A DNA stretch of 64,000 bases, taken from Oceanicola granulosus HTCC2516. Its GTDB lineage: Bacteria; Pseudomonadota; Alphaproteobacteria; Rhodobacterales; Rhodobacteraceae. Numbering within the stretch: the first letter of the stretch is position 1; every line of letters begins with the position of its first letter. The notes under the pieces were generated by a model. The model saw only the letters and a program-made list of their open reading frames with translations, was not told the DNA's origin and ran no database searches. This document shows positions 35,688-42,826 of this stretch, piece after piece. Made by a program: the position numbers and the translations under genes. Where the stretch lies: assembly GCF_000153305.1 (NCBI RefSeq), contig NZ_CH724107.1, positions 1,189,173-1,253,172 of the forward strand. The letters are read 5' to 3'.

Positions 35688-36646
35688 GTCACGAATCCCT
35701 TCACCACGGGCATCCCGAGGCTCTTGATGTCGACGGGCGCGGCCGGGGCGTCGGTCCGGCGCGCGATCCTCAGCTTGGCGGAGCGGGCGCGCGGGTTGCG
35801 CGCGACCTCGGCCTCGTCGGCGCCGATCGCCTTGCGGGTGACGAGGCCGAAGGCGGGCGGCGCCTGCGCCACGTCGGGGGCGTGGCGGCTCGGCCCGCCG
35901 GTCTGGCCGGCGCGGGCCTGCATGAAGCGCTTGACCATGCGATCCTCGACCGAGTGGAACGTCACCACCGCCAGCAGCCCGCCCGGCGCGAGCGCCCGCT
36001 CGGCCGCCATCAGCCCCTCGGCGAGTTCGCCGTACTCGTTGTTCACCGCGATGCGCAGCGCCTGGAAGGTGCGCGTGGCGGGGTGGCTCTGGCCGGGCTT
36101 GGGGCGCGGCAGGCACCCCTCGACGAGGGCGGCGAGCTCGGCGGTGGTGGCCAGCGGCCGCGCGCGCACGATGGCGCGGGCGATGCGGCGCGAGGCGCGC
36201 TCCTCGCCGTAGTTGAACAGGATGTCGGCGATGGTGCGCTCGTCGAGCTCGTTGACGAGGTCGGCCGCGCTGGGGCCGTCCTGGCTCATGCGCATGTCGA
36301 GCGGGCCGTCGGACATGAAGGAGAAGCCGCGCTCGGGCCGGTCGAGCTGCATCGAGCTGACGCCGAGGTCGAGCACCACCCCGTCGAGCGCCTCCCCGTG
36401 CCGGTCGAGCTCGGAGAAGGTGCCCCGGATCAGCGTCACGCGCGGCTCGTCGGCGACCCAGCCGGCCAGTTCGTGCGCCAGGGGGTCGCGGTCGATGCCG
36501 ATGACGTGCGCGGCCCCCGCCTCGAGCAGCGCGCGGGCGTAGCCGCCGAAGCCGAACGTGCCGTCCAGCCAGGTGCCGCTCACGGGCGCGCAGGCTTCGA
36601 TGATGGGCTCGATCAGGACCGGCGTGTGCGGCGCGGCGGCGCTCAT
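35684..36646 (-). CDS. rsmH: 16S rRNA (cytosine(1402)-N(4))-methyltransferase RsmH
   Basis: This 320-residue SAM-dependent enzyme methylates C1402 of 16S rRNA. It begins [13 protein letters not shown], and has the SAM-binding [38 protein letters not shown] and the C-terminal [16 protein letters not shown] motif. It sits three bases downstream of mraZ and overlaps ftsL by four bases, as in typical mra operons. Confidence 0.97.
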   Translation of the reverse strand: MSAAAPHTPVLIEPIIEACAPVSGTWLDGTFGFGGYARALLEAGAAHVIGIDRDPLAHELAGWVADEPRVTLIRGTFSELDRHGEALDGVVLDLGVSSMQLDRPERGFSFMSDGPLDMRMSQDGPSAADLVNELDERTIADILFNYGEERASRRIARAIVRARPLATTAELAALVEGCLPRPKPGQSHPATRTFQALRIAVNNEYGELAEGLMAAERALAPGGLLAVVTFHSVEDRMVKRFMQARAGQTGGPSRHAPDVAQAPPAFGLVTRKAIGADEAEVARNPRARSAKLRIARRTDAPAAPVDIKSLGMPVVKGFVT

Positions 36647-36649
36647 CGC

Positions 36650-37150
36650 CTACTCCTCGTCCAGGCAGGCCATCAGGTCGAAGTCGTCGCCCTGCTCCTC
36701 GAGCCAGGCCGCGTCCTCGGCCTCTTCGATGTCGGCCTGGTCCTTCAGGCGGATCTCGAAATGGTCGATCAACCCGACGAACATCAGCTCCGCGCCCTCG
36801 TCGGACACGCCGAGCTTCTCGCGCAGCTGCTTGTTGAGGATCGCGCGGCCGTTGGCGTCGACGTCGACGACCAGCGACTTGCCCGCGAACATGCGCATCA
36901 GCCGCTCGCGCATCGGGTTCGAGCGCTTCATCGCCTTGATCTGGCTGGTGATGCGGACGTATTCCTCGACCGTGTAGGCCTCGATGTAGCCGTCCAGGTG
37001 GTTGCCGAAGACGAGGTAGACCTTGGAGCTTTCGCCCGCCTGCCAGTTCGGCTGGCCCGCTTCGATGACACGACGGTGGTCGGCGGGTATCGAGACCCGC
37101 CCCTTGCCGTCCACCTTCTGGTGGTATGTGCCCGTGAAGCCTGCCAGCAC
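36650..37150 (-). CDS. mraZ: Transcriptional regulator MraZ
   Basis: This 166-residue protein forms a ring of two AbrB-like domains each and regulates the mra operon that it heads. The first domain has KVDGKGRVSIPADHR; the second has MFAGKSLVVDVDANGRAILN. A short acidic C-terminal extension (EEAEDAAWLEEQGDDFD) is typical of alphaproteobacterial members. The start is a GTG with GAGGTG eight bases before it. MraZ usually binds spaced TGGG repeats near its promoter; I could not find a clear set here. Confidence 0.94.
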   Translation of the reverse strand: MLAGFTGTYHQKVDGKGRVSIPADHRRVIEAGQPNWQAGESSKVYLVFGNHLDGYIEAYTVEEYVRITSQIKAMKRSNPMRERLMRMFAGKSLVVDVDANGRAILNKQLREKLGVSDEGAELMFVGLIDHFEIRLKDQADIEEAEDAAWLEEQGDDFDLMACLDEE

Positions 37151-37901
37151 TGGCGTGGCACCTCGTCCTTTCTGCTCCCCGGCGATGCCGGGGCGTTAAC
37201 CGCGAGCGGCGGACCGAGAGCTGCCATTCTCGATCCGCCGCCACGTCCCTTTCGGGATTGTCCGACTGCACGCGCACACCTGGGGGGATGTCTGCTCGCC
37301 CGCGCGCCGGCACTTCTTCTTTTCTAGAAAGCGATGTTTGCCTGTATGAAACCCGACTTTGTGCCGGTGGGGTCTTGAGCGCCCCGTCTTTGTCTGCCCG
37401 CTTTCTGTAGATGGTTGTGCCAAAGCGGAGCGGCTCAGGCAATGACTTTTGTGGTCCTGTAGTGAACTTTATGGAACCACGCTGCACCGGCCCTGCGCCG
37501 GGTTCCCGAGAATCGGGCGGGATGCGCTGATATTTGCCGATGTCCAGGCCGGCCAACACAAAATGTGGTGTTTCGCCCCTCAAGCGCACAGCATTTAGGT
37601 GTGGCTGAAGATGTGGCAGCTTGATCACAAACAAGAGAGTTCGCGCCGGAAGCTGGGGATAAGGGCGAGAAATCTGTGGACAGAACGCCTGTCTCTCGTC
37701 CCGCGCCAGGCGGTTCATCCGCTGCGCAGGTTGATTCACAGCAGTTCCATGAGGCGCCCTGCCCGCCGATGGCCGTCGAGTTCCACGGGAGTCCAAACCG
37801 ATTCACGGCATGTGTCGGAATCACGAGTTGCGTGACCAAGACACGAGAAGGCCGCCGCCCCTGCGGACGGCGGCCTCCTCCGCGAGCCTATGGCGGGATG
37901 C
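37151..37901. other. Long leader/intergenic region upstream of the mra operon
   Basis: This 751-base stretch has no convincing gene. Close to mraZ are two strong hairpins: CCCCGGC-GAT-GCCGGGG around 37177-37193, and GCGGCGGA with TCCGCCGC around 37206-37241. Further on there are a palindrome TTTCTAGAAA (37321-37330), a CACA-AAA-TGTG inverted motif near 37556-37566 and DnaA-box-like words near 37654-37680. Base use is more A+T-rich than in the genes. It probably holds the mra operon promoter(s) and may hide a small RNA. I found no RNase P RNA signature. Confidence 0.5.
37838..37875 (-). terminator. Terminator hairpin after mrp
   Basis: An eight-pair G+C stem, GGCCGCCG (37850-37857) with CGGCGGCC (37868-37875), lies 26 bases past the mrp stop. 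On the minus strand it is followed by the T-rich TTCTCGTGTCTT, fitting a moderate intrinsic terminator. Confidence 0.6.
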
Positions 37902-38996
37902 TCAGCCCATGCCGCCGTCGATGAAGCGGCGGGCGAGTCGGCGGTAGCTCTCGGCCATCGCGCCCTCGCCCGCCGCGACGGGCGTGCCGGAATCGCCGGC
38001 GAGGCGGGTGTCGAGGTCGATGGGCAGCGCCGCGAGGAACGGCAGGCCGAGCCGCTCGGCCTCGGCCGCGACGCCGCCGTGGCCGAACAGGTGCGCCTCG
38101 TGCCCGCAATTGGGACATATATATGTGCTCATGTTCTCGATCAGCCCGAGAACCGGGGTCTTGAGCGTCTCGAACATCGACAGCGCCTTGCGCGCGTCGA
38201 GCAGCGCGACGTCCTGCGGCGTCGAGACGACAACGGCGCCGGTCAGGTGGAAGCGCTGGCACAGCGTGAGCTGCACGTCGCCGGTGCCGGGAGGGAGGTC
38301 CACTATGAGAGTGTCGAGCTCGCCCCAGTTGGTCTGGCCCAGCAGCTGCTGCAGCGCGCCCATGAGCATCGGGCCGCGCCAGATCACCGGCTTGTTGTCC
38401 TCGAGCATCAGCCCGATCGACATGAAGGTGACGCCGTGGGCGTGCAGCGGCTCGATGCGCTCGCCGTCGGGCGACTTCGGCCGGTCCTCCTTGCCCATCA
38501 TGCGCGGGATCGAGGGGCCGTAGATGTCGGCGTCGAGCAGGCCGACGCGGCGGCCCTCGCGCGCCATCGCGACGGCGAGGTTGGTGGCGACGGTGGACTT
38601 GCCCACCCCGCCCTTGCCGGAGCCGACGGCGATGATGCGGTCGACGCCGGCGACCGGCGCGGGGCCCTGGTTCTGCGTCGGGTGGCGGCCGATCTTGAGC
38701 GAGGGCGCCGCGCCCTGCCCGGCCGCGGGCGGCGGGCCGCCCTGCGGCTTCGCCGGTCCGTGCGCCGTCAGCACCGCCGAGACCTTCGCCACCCCGGGCA
38801 GTTCGGCGACCACCGCCTCGGCGGCGGCGCGCACCGGCTCCATGCGCCGCGCGAGCTCCGGGTCGGCCACCTCGAGCACGAAGCGCACCGAGTCGCCCTC
38901 GACGTGGAGCGCGCGCACCATGTCGCGGCTGACGATGGTGCCGCCGTCCGGCAGGCCGACCCGCGCCAGCGCCTCCAAGATCGTGTCCTTGTTCAT
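37902..38996 (-). CDS. mrp: Mrp/NBP35 family iron-sulfur cluster carrier ATPase
   Basis: This 364-residue protein has an N-terminal MIP18-like domain (residues ~1-85), an Ala/Pro/Gly-rich linker and a deviant-Walker ParA-like ATPase domain beginning with AVGSGKGGVGKSTVATNLA. The later GLIENMSTYICPNCG segment holds the CxxC pair that binds the cluster shared across the dimer. It delivers Fe-S clusters to target enzymes. The start at ATG 38996 follows AGGA. It is divergent from the DUF1127 gene and separated from mraZ by a long intergenic region. Confidence 0.95.
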   Translation of the reverse strand: MNKDTILEALARVGLPDGGTIVSRDMVRALHVEGDSVRFVLEVADPELARRMEPVRAAAEAVVAELPGVAKVSAVLTAHGPAKPQGGPPPAAGQGAAPSLKIGRHPTQNQGPAPVAGVDRIIAVGSGKGGVGKSTVATNLAVAMAREGRRVGLLDADIYGPSIPRMMGKEDRPKSPDGERIEPLHAHGVTFMSIGLMLEDNKPVIWRGPMLMGALQQLLGQTNWGELDTLIVDLPPGTGDVQLTLCQRFHLTGAVVVSTPQDVALLDARKALSMFETLKTPVLGLIENMSTYICPNCGHEAHLFGHGGVAAEAERLGLPFLAALPIDLDTRLAGDSGTPVAAGEGAMAESYRRLARRFIDGGMG

Positions 38997-39292
38997 GCTG
39001 TTGTCATCCTGTTGTGGCAGCGCCGCCGCTCCCCGCGCCGGCCGATTGGGCGTTCGCGCCCTTGCTCGCCATATATCTGCCGAACTGCAAGGCCGCCCGC
39101 GCCCCGACTGCCCGTTTCGGCAGCGCAAATGAGACGCCGATCAACCAGAACGGCATATGCACTTTCTGCATGGCGGCATTGAGACTTTGCGCCATTGTGC
39201 GAGTGCAGCATTCGCATATGTTCACTCTCGAAGACGGCGACAGGACAGAGCGCCGCCATGAATTCGAAAGAGCAGAAACGAGGTCAATGACC

Positions 39293-39514
39293 ATGGCACA
39301 TTTCACCGACACCCGCGCCGGCTACAACACCGGCTCCCTGCGCACCCGCCTCACCGGTCTCGTCAACGAGTACCGCGAGCGCCAGGCCAAGTACAACGTC
39401 TACCGCCGGACCGTCACCGAGCTGAGCAGCCTGACCGACCGTGACCTCGCCGACCTCGGCGTCCACCGGTCGCAGATCCGGGGGCTTGCCCACGAGGCCG
39501 CCTACGGTAAGTAA
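39293..39514 (+). CDS. DUF1127 small protein (CcaF1-like), leader gene of the small RNA array
   Basis: This is a 73-residue basic protein. Its C-terminal DUF1127 motif reads YRRTVTELSSLTDRDLADLG then VHRSQIRGLAHEAAYGK. In Rhodobacter sphaeroides the equivalent small protein CcaF1 is an RNA-binding protein whose gene is cotranscribed with the CcsR small RNAs that follow; both depend on RpoH sigma factors. The same order is seen here, with the first hairpin 13 bases after the stop. ATG 39293 is chosen by comparison with such proteins; an ATG at 39287 in frame is equally near AGG. No clear RpoH promoter could be identified in the 296-base region shared with mrp. Confidence 0.9.
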   Translation: MAHFTDTRAGYNTGSLRTRLTGLVNEYRERQAKYNVYRRTVTELSSLTDRDLADLGVHRSQIRGLAHEAAYGK

Positions 39515-39526
39515 CACCCCAGTTCG

Positions 39527-39555
39527 GAGCCTTCTCTCCTCCTCCCTGAAGGCTC
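39527..39555 (+). ncRNA. Leader CCUCCUCCC hairpin of the CcsR-like array
   Basis: GAGCCTTC (39527-39534) pairs perfectly with GAAGGCTC (39548-39555) and presents the 13-base loop TCTCCTCCTCCCT. It is unpaired in the two-hairpin scheme that follows and lies closest to the DUF1127 stop codon; it may mark the processing point of the mRNA 3' end or belong to an older, partly lost unit. Confidence 0.8.
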
Positions 39556-39562
39556 TGACCGC

Positions 39563-39641
39563 GGCTCGCTCTCTCCTCCTCCCTGAGCGGGTCGCACCTT
39601 GAAGAAGCGGCGGCGTCCATCCTCCTCCCGGGCGTCGTCGC
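39563..39641 (+). ncRNA. CcsR/cuckoo-like small RNA unit 1
   Basis: Two hairpins make this unit. The first pairs GGCTCGCTC (39563-39571) with GAGCGGGTC (39585-39593) around the loop TCTCCTCCTCCCT. The second pairs 39607-39618 with 39630-39641, with G-T pairs, around ATCCTCCTCCC. CCTCCTCCC stands at 39575-39583 and 39621-39629. The loop word matches the anti-Shine-Dalgarno of 16S rRNA, so it can pair with GGAGG ribosome sites of target mRNAs. Family membership follows from the DUF1127 neighbour and loop motif. Confidence 0.82.
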
Positions 39642-39664
39642 CTCTCCAAGACACGGAATTCGCA

Positions 39665-39742
39665 GGTCGTTCTCTCCTCCTCCCTGAACGGCCGCGATAG
39701 CGAAGACGCGGCGGCGCCTCTCCTCCTCCCTGGCATCGTCGC
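39665..39742 (+). ncRNA. CcsR/cuckoo-like small RNA unit 2
   Basis: The first hairpin pairs GGTCGTTC (39665-39672) with GAACGGCC (39686-39693) around TCTCCTCCTCCCT. The second pairs 39708-39718 with 39732-39742, eleven positions with one C/A mismatch, around the same loop. The short spacer ends in GCGAAGA, as in unit 4. CCTCCTCCC is at 39676-39684 and 39722-39730. This unit is the first part of a ~190-base segment repeated once downstream. Confidence 0.85.
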
Positions 39743-39762
39743 GCGCTTCGGACCACATCGCA

Positions 39763-39835
39763 GGGCGCCCTCCTCCTCCCTTGGGCAGCCGGCGAGACAA
39801 GACGGCGGCGCCTCTCCTCCTCCCTGGCGTCGCCG
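39763..39835 (+). ncRNA. CcsR/cuckoo-like small RNA unit 3
   Basis: The first hairpin pairs GGGCGCCC (39763-39770) with GGGCAGCC (39783-39790), with a two-base internal mismatch. The second pairs CGGCGGCGCC (39803-39812) with GGCGTCGCCG (39826-39835), ten pairs, around TCTCCTCCTCCCT. The spacer contains GAGACAAGA, as in unit 5. CCTCCTCCC is at 39772-39780 and 39816-39824. The second hairpin corresponds to the terminator hairpin in the duplicated copy. Confidence 0.85.
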
Positions 39836-39854
39836 CTCGACATTCAGATTCGGC

Positions 39855-39932
39855 GGCCGTTCCCTCCTCCTCCCTGAACGGTCCCCGATGCGAAGACGCG
39901 GCGGTGCCTCTCCTCCTCCCTGGCACCGTCGC
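39855..39932 (+). ncRNA. CcsR/cuckoo-like small RNA unit 4
   Basis: The first hairpin pairs GGCCGTTC (39855-39862) with GAACGGTC (39876-39883); its loop is CCTCCTCCTCCCT. The second pairs GCGGCGGTGCC (39898-39908) with GGCACCGTCGC (39922-39932), eleven pairs with no mismatch. Compared with unit 2, stem changes on one side are matched on the other (GCATCG becomes CACCG opposite CGGTG), which keeps pairing. CCTCCTCCC is at 39866-39874 and 39912-39920. Confidence 0.86.
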
Positions 39933-39950
39933 GCCCTTCGACCAGACGCC

Positions 39951-40024
39951 GGGCGCCCCCTCCTCCTCCCTTGGGTGCCTGACGAGACAAGCGGCGGCGC
40001 CCTCTTCCCGGGCGTCGCCGTTTT
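39951..40024 (+). ncRNA. CcsR/cuckoo-like small RNA unit 5 with terminator
   Basis: The first hairpin pairs GGGCGCCC (39951-39958) with GGGTGCCT (39973-39980) and carries CCTCCTCCC at 39962-39970. The second hairpin (39992-40020) has lost the motif, its loop side reading CCTCTTCCC, and is followed by TTTT. This final unit thus seems to combine one active loop with the terminator of the whole transcript. Confidence 0.82.
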
Positions 40025-40030
40025 CTGTTT
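39992..40030 (+). terminator. Intrinsic terminator closing the small RNA array
   Basis: CGGCGGCGCCC (39992-40002) pairs over eleven positions with GGGCGTCGCCG (40010-40020), with a seven-base loop TCTTCCC, followed at once by TTTTCTGTTT. This is the best intrinsic terminator in the region and ends transcription coming from the DUF1127 gene. Confidence 0.88.
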
Positions 40031-40139
40031 CGGGGGGTGTCGCAGCGGAATTGGCGAATTGTGCCGCAACGTAATTGCGGGGAATTGAAGAGTGTGACGC
40101 AGCGGAATTACCGGGCGCGGTGCGCAATGAATGCGCACC

Positions 40140-41366
40140 CTACCGGGCGGCGGCGATGGCGAGGCCGTCGACGATGGCGGTGAAGGCGCGGCCGAAGCGC
40201 AGCTCCGCCCCCGGCAGGCGCGCCGCGACGGCGTCGGAGACGACGGCGAGCAGGCTCGAGCCGCCGACGCAGACCACCTGCCCCACCGCCCCGGCGCCGA
40301 CGCCGGCCCGCGCGAGCGTCTCGTCCACGGCGGCGGCGATGTTGTCGGCGAAGGGACGCAACGTCGCGGTGAGCGCCAGCGGGGGCAGCGGCGCGGCGAG
40401 GCCGCGCTCGAGCACGCCGAGGTCGATCTCGTGGAGCCGGTCGCTGCCGTTGGCGGCGATCTTGCCGCGCTCCACGGCGAAGGCGACGTCGTGGCCGAGA
40501 TGCATCTCCAGCACGTCGCGCAGCCGGGCGAACTTCTCGGGCTCCTCCGCCAGCCGCGCCATGCGCACCACGTCGCGCAGGGTGTCGGCGCCATAGAGGA
40601 ACGGGATCTTCTCCCAGCTCGCCAGGTCGTTGAACAGCGCGACCGGCGCGGGCAGCGTCGCCCGGCCGAGCTCGGCGCGGATGCGGCTGTCCTTGCCGAG
40701 CAGCGGCATCACCAGCGCCAGGCTCAGCGCCTTGTCGAAGTCGGTCCCGCCGATCCGCACGCCGTGGCTCGCCAGCGTGCGGGTCTCGTCGCCGGCGCGC
40801 TCGAACAGGGTGAAGTCGGAGGTGCCGCCGCCGATGTCGACGATCAGCCCGAGCCCGTCTCCCGCCGCCGCCGAAAGCGCGGCCGCCTCCGGCTCGGGGA
40901 GGAAGTCGACCGCCTCGAAGCCCGCGGCCGCGTAGCAGGCGGCGAGGTCGGCGGCGGCGCGGGCGTCGCGCGCCGGGTCGTGGTGGAAGCGCACCGGGCG
41001 GCCGGAGAGCGCGCGCGGGAATTGCTGGCCCGTGGCCGCCTCGGCGCGGGCCTTCACTTCGGCGAGGAACCGGGCGACAATCTCGACGAGGGTGAGCCGC
41101 TCCTGCAGGAACTGGCGGCGCTCGTGCATCAGCGGCGTGCCGAGCACGCTCTTGAGCGCCCGCATGAACCGCCCGTCGCGCCCCTCGATCAGCGCCGCGA
41201 CGGCGGCGTGGCCGAACAGCGTGCGCCGCGCGCCGAAGTCGAGGAACACCGCCGTCGGCAGCGTCTCCTCCGCGCCCTCGAGCGGGATCACGCGCGGCCG
41301 GCCGCCCTCGAGCACGGCGGCGGCGGTGTTGGAGGTGCCGAAATCGACGGCCAGTCGTGCGCCCAT
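40140..41366 (-). CDS. Hsp70-family protein (YegD-like)
   Basis: This 408-residue protein has the actin-like ATPase fold of Hsp70 but no substrate-binding domain. Phosphate 1 reads LAVDFGTSNTAAAVLEGG, phosphate 2 LIVDIGGGTSDFTLFE and the adenosine motif VVCVGGSSLLAVV. The size and motifs resemble E. coli YegD, a DnaK-like ATPase of unclear role. It converges on the small RNA array, with the terminator between them. It stands alone and divergent from the MFS gene. Confidence 0.9.
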   Translation of the reverse strand: MGARLAVDFGTSNTAAAVLEGGRPRVIPLEGAEETLPTAVFLDFGARRTLFGHAAVAALIEGRDGRFMRALKSVLGTPLMHERRQFLQERLTLVEIVARFLAEVKARAEAATGQQFPRALSGRPVRFHHDPARDARAAADLAACYAAAGFEAVDFLPEPEAAALSAAAGDGLGLIVDIGGGTSDFTLFERAGDETRTLASHGVRIGGTDFDKALSLALVMPLLGKDSRIRAELGRATLPAPVALFNDLASWEKIPFLYGADTLRDVVRMARLAEEPEKFARLRDVLEMHLGHDVAFAVERGKIAANGSDRLHEIDLGVLERGLAAPLPPLALTATLRPFADNIAAAVDETLARAGVGAGAVGQVVCVGGSSLLAVVSDAVAARLPGAELRFGRAFTAIVDGLAIAAAR

Positions 41367-41482
41367 TGGGCTCGCTCCGGTTTGGGAAAGCCGCCTGAGT
41401 AGCTTCGCGCCCGGGGCGCCGCAAGGGCAGTTGGCGGCGCTGGCCCCGCCGCGTATGGTCGCCTGCGGACAGGGGGACGGGC

Positions 41483-42826
41483 ATGGCGTTGAGCTTCGGG
41501 CAGAAGGCGGGCTGGGGGCTGGCGGACATGGGCATCGGCGTCTTCGTCGTGGTCAAGCAGCTCCTCGTCTTCGCCTTTCTCACCACCTTCCTCGGCGTCC
41601 CCCCCGCCGTCGCCGGCTGGGCGACGTTCCTCGTGCTCGGCTTCGACGTCGTGACAGATCCGCTCGTCGGCTACCTGTCGGACCGCACCGAGAGCCGCTG
41701 GGGCCGGCGGCTGCCGTGGATGGCGGTGGGCGCGCCGATCCTGGCGGGAGGCGTGGTCGGCATGTTCTTGGTGCCCGAGGGGATGGGCTGGCAGGCCAAC
41801 ATGGGCTGGGTCGTCGCCTTCTTCGCGCTCGCCACCATCGGCTTCACCTGCGTCGCGATCCCCTACGGCGCGATGGCCGGGGAAATGACGCAGGAGGCGC
41901 GGGAGCGCTCGGCGATGACGGCCTGGCGCATGGTGTTCGCCTCGCTCGGGCTGCTCGCGGCGGGCGCGGTGGTGCCGGCGCTGGCGGGCGAGAGCCGGAG
42001 CGGCTACGGCCGCGCGGTGCTGACGGTGGCGCCGCTGATCCTGGTGACGATCTGGGGAATGCTGTGGCTGACCCGCGCCGCGCCGCGCATCTCCCGCCCC
42101 GCCACCGGCAGCTTCGCCGCGACGCTCGCGCGGGTGATGGGCAACCGCCCCTTCGCGACTCTGGTGAGCCTCTACGGGCTGATGACCCTCGCCGTCGCCA
42201 TTGTCGCCGCCGGGCTGCAGCTCGCGGCGCTCTACCTGATCGCGGACGCCCACAGCGGGCCCATCGGCGCGCTCGTCGACACGCTCGGCGCCTTCTCGAC
42301 GCTGTTCGCCTGCTTCATCGTCGGCGCGGTGGCGAGCCAGTATCCGTGGGTGCGCCTGTCGGCCCGGCTCGGACAGCTCGGCGCGCTGATCGCGGGGCTC
42401 GCCCTCTACATTGTCGTGCTCGGGATCATATATCTCGCCCTGCCGGCGGCGTCCGTCTCGCTGCTGGCGGTGCTGTTCGTCCTCGCGGGGGTGGGCAACG
42501 GCGCCTACCAGCAGATCCCCTGGGCGATGTATCCCGATCTCATGGACCTGACCCGAAGCCGCACCGGCGAACCCATCGAAGGCGCGTTCAGCGCGCTGTG
42601 GCTGTTCGGCCAGAAGGTCGCCAACGCCTGTGCGCCGCTGATCCTCGGCCTGATCCTCGCCGCCGCGGGCTGGCAGGAGAGCACGAGCGGTGTCGTGCCC
42701 CAGAGCGACGCGGCGCTCGAGGCGCTGCGGGTGTCGCTGACGCTGGTGCCGGCGGCGCTGCTGGCGCTGGCGCTGCTGGGCTGCGCGACGCTCTACCGGG
42801 GCGCGCTGCGCCGGGCGGTGGCATGA
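41483..42826 (+). CDS. MFS transporter of the glycoside-pentoside-hexuronide type
   Basis: This 447-residue carrier has about twelve membrane segments. The GPH/MelB-like signature appears early: GWGLADMGIGVFVVV, GFDVVTDPLVGYLSDRTESRWGRR, then AIPYGAMAGEMTQEARERSAM. Such carriers import sugars or related solutes with a cation. Its stop overlaps the start of the next gene (ATGA), an alpha/beta hydrolase, so the two may handle the same compound: uptake followed by ester cleavage. The substrate is unknown. Confidence 0.88.
   Translation: MALSFGQKAGWGLADMGIGVFVVVKQLLVFAFLTTFLGVPPAVAGWATFLVLGFDVVTDPLVGYLSDRTESRWGRRLPWMAVGAPILAGGVVGMFLVPEGMGWQANMGWVVAFFALATIGFTCVAIPYGAMAGEMTQEARERSAMTAWRMVFASLGLLAAGAVVPALAGESRSGYGRAVLTVAPLILVTIWGMLWLTRAAPRISRPATGSFAATLARVMGNRPFATLVSLYGLMTLAVAIVAAGLQLAALYLIADAHSGPIGALVDTLGAFSTLFACFIVGAVASQYPWVRLSARLGQLGALIAGLALYIVVLGIIYLALPAASVSLLAVLFVLAGVGNGAYQQIPWAMYPDLMDLTRSRTGEPIEGAFSALWLFGQKVANACAPLILGLILAAAGWQESTSGVVPQSDAALEALRVSLTLVPAALLALALLGCATLYRGALRRAVA

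Larger units (their letters stand above)
39665..40044 (+). repeat. Tandem duplication of a ~190-base small RNA segment
   Basis: Positions 39665-39854 and 39855-40044 align at a constant offset of 190 bases: the CCTCCTCCC words at 39676, 39722, 39772 and the word region at 39816 recur at 39866, 39912, 39962 and 40006. Flanking words such as CGAAGACGCGGCGG and GAGACAAG also recur. This shows that the array grew by duplication of two-unit blocks. Confidence 0.85.

Noticed and set aside
37654..37680. Replication origin suggested by TTATCCCCA and TGTGGA words
   Set aside because: Only one or two imperfect DnaA-box-like words are present, without an A+T-rich unwinding region or the usual origin genes.
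37151..37901. RNase P RNA gene upstream of mraZ, as in some other alphaproteobacteria
   Set aside because: The conserved GAGGAAAGTCCGG-type core and its partner segment are absent on both strands.
39527..40024. CRISPR array
   Set aside because: The repeated word is only 9-13 bases, lies in hairpin loops, spacing varies between 37 and 55 bases, and the flanking 'spacers' are self-complementary stems. No cas gene is near.
39284..40594. Minus-strand open frames over the small RNA array (436, 237 and 113 codons) and a 97-codon plus-strand frame
   Set aside because: Their products are repeats of GRRRG/GGGE words translated from the hairpin loops, without ribosome sites or family matches. The RNA-level pattern (paired stems, conserved loop, terminator) explains the sequence better.
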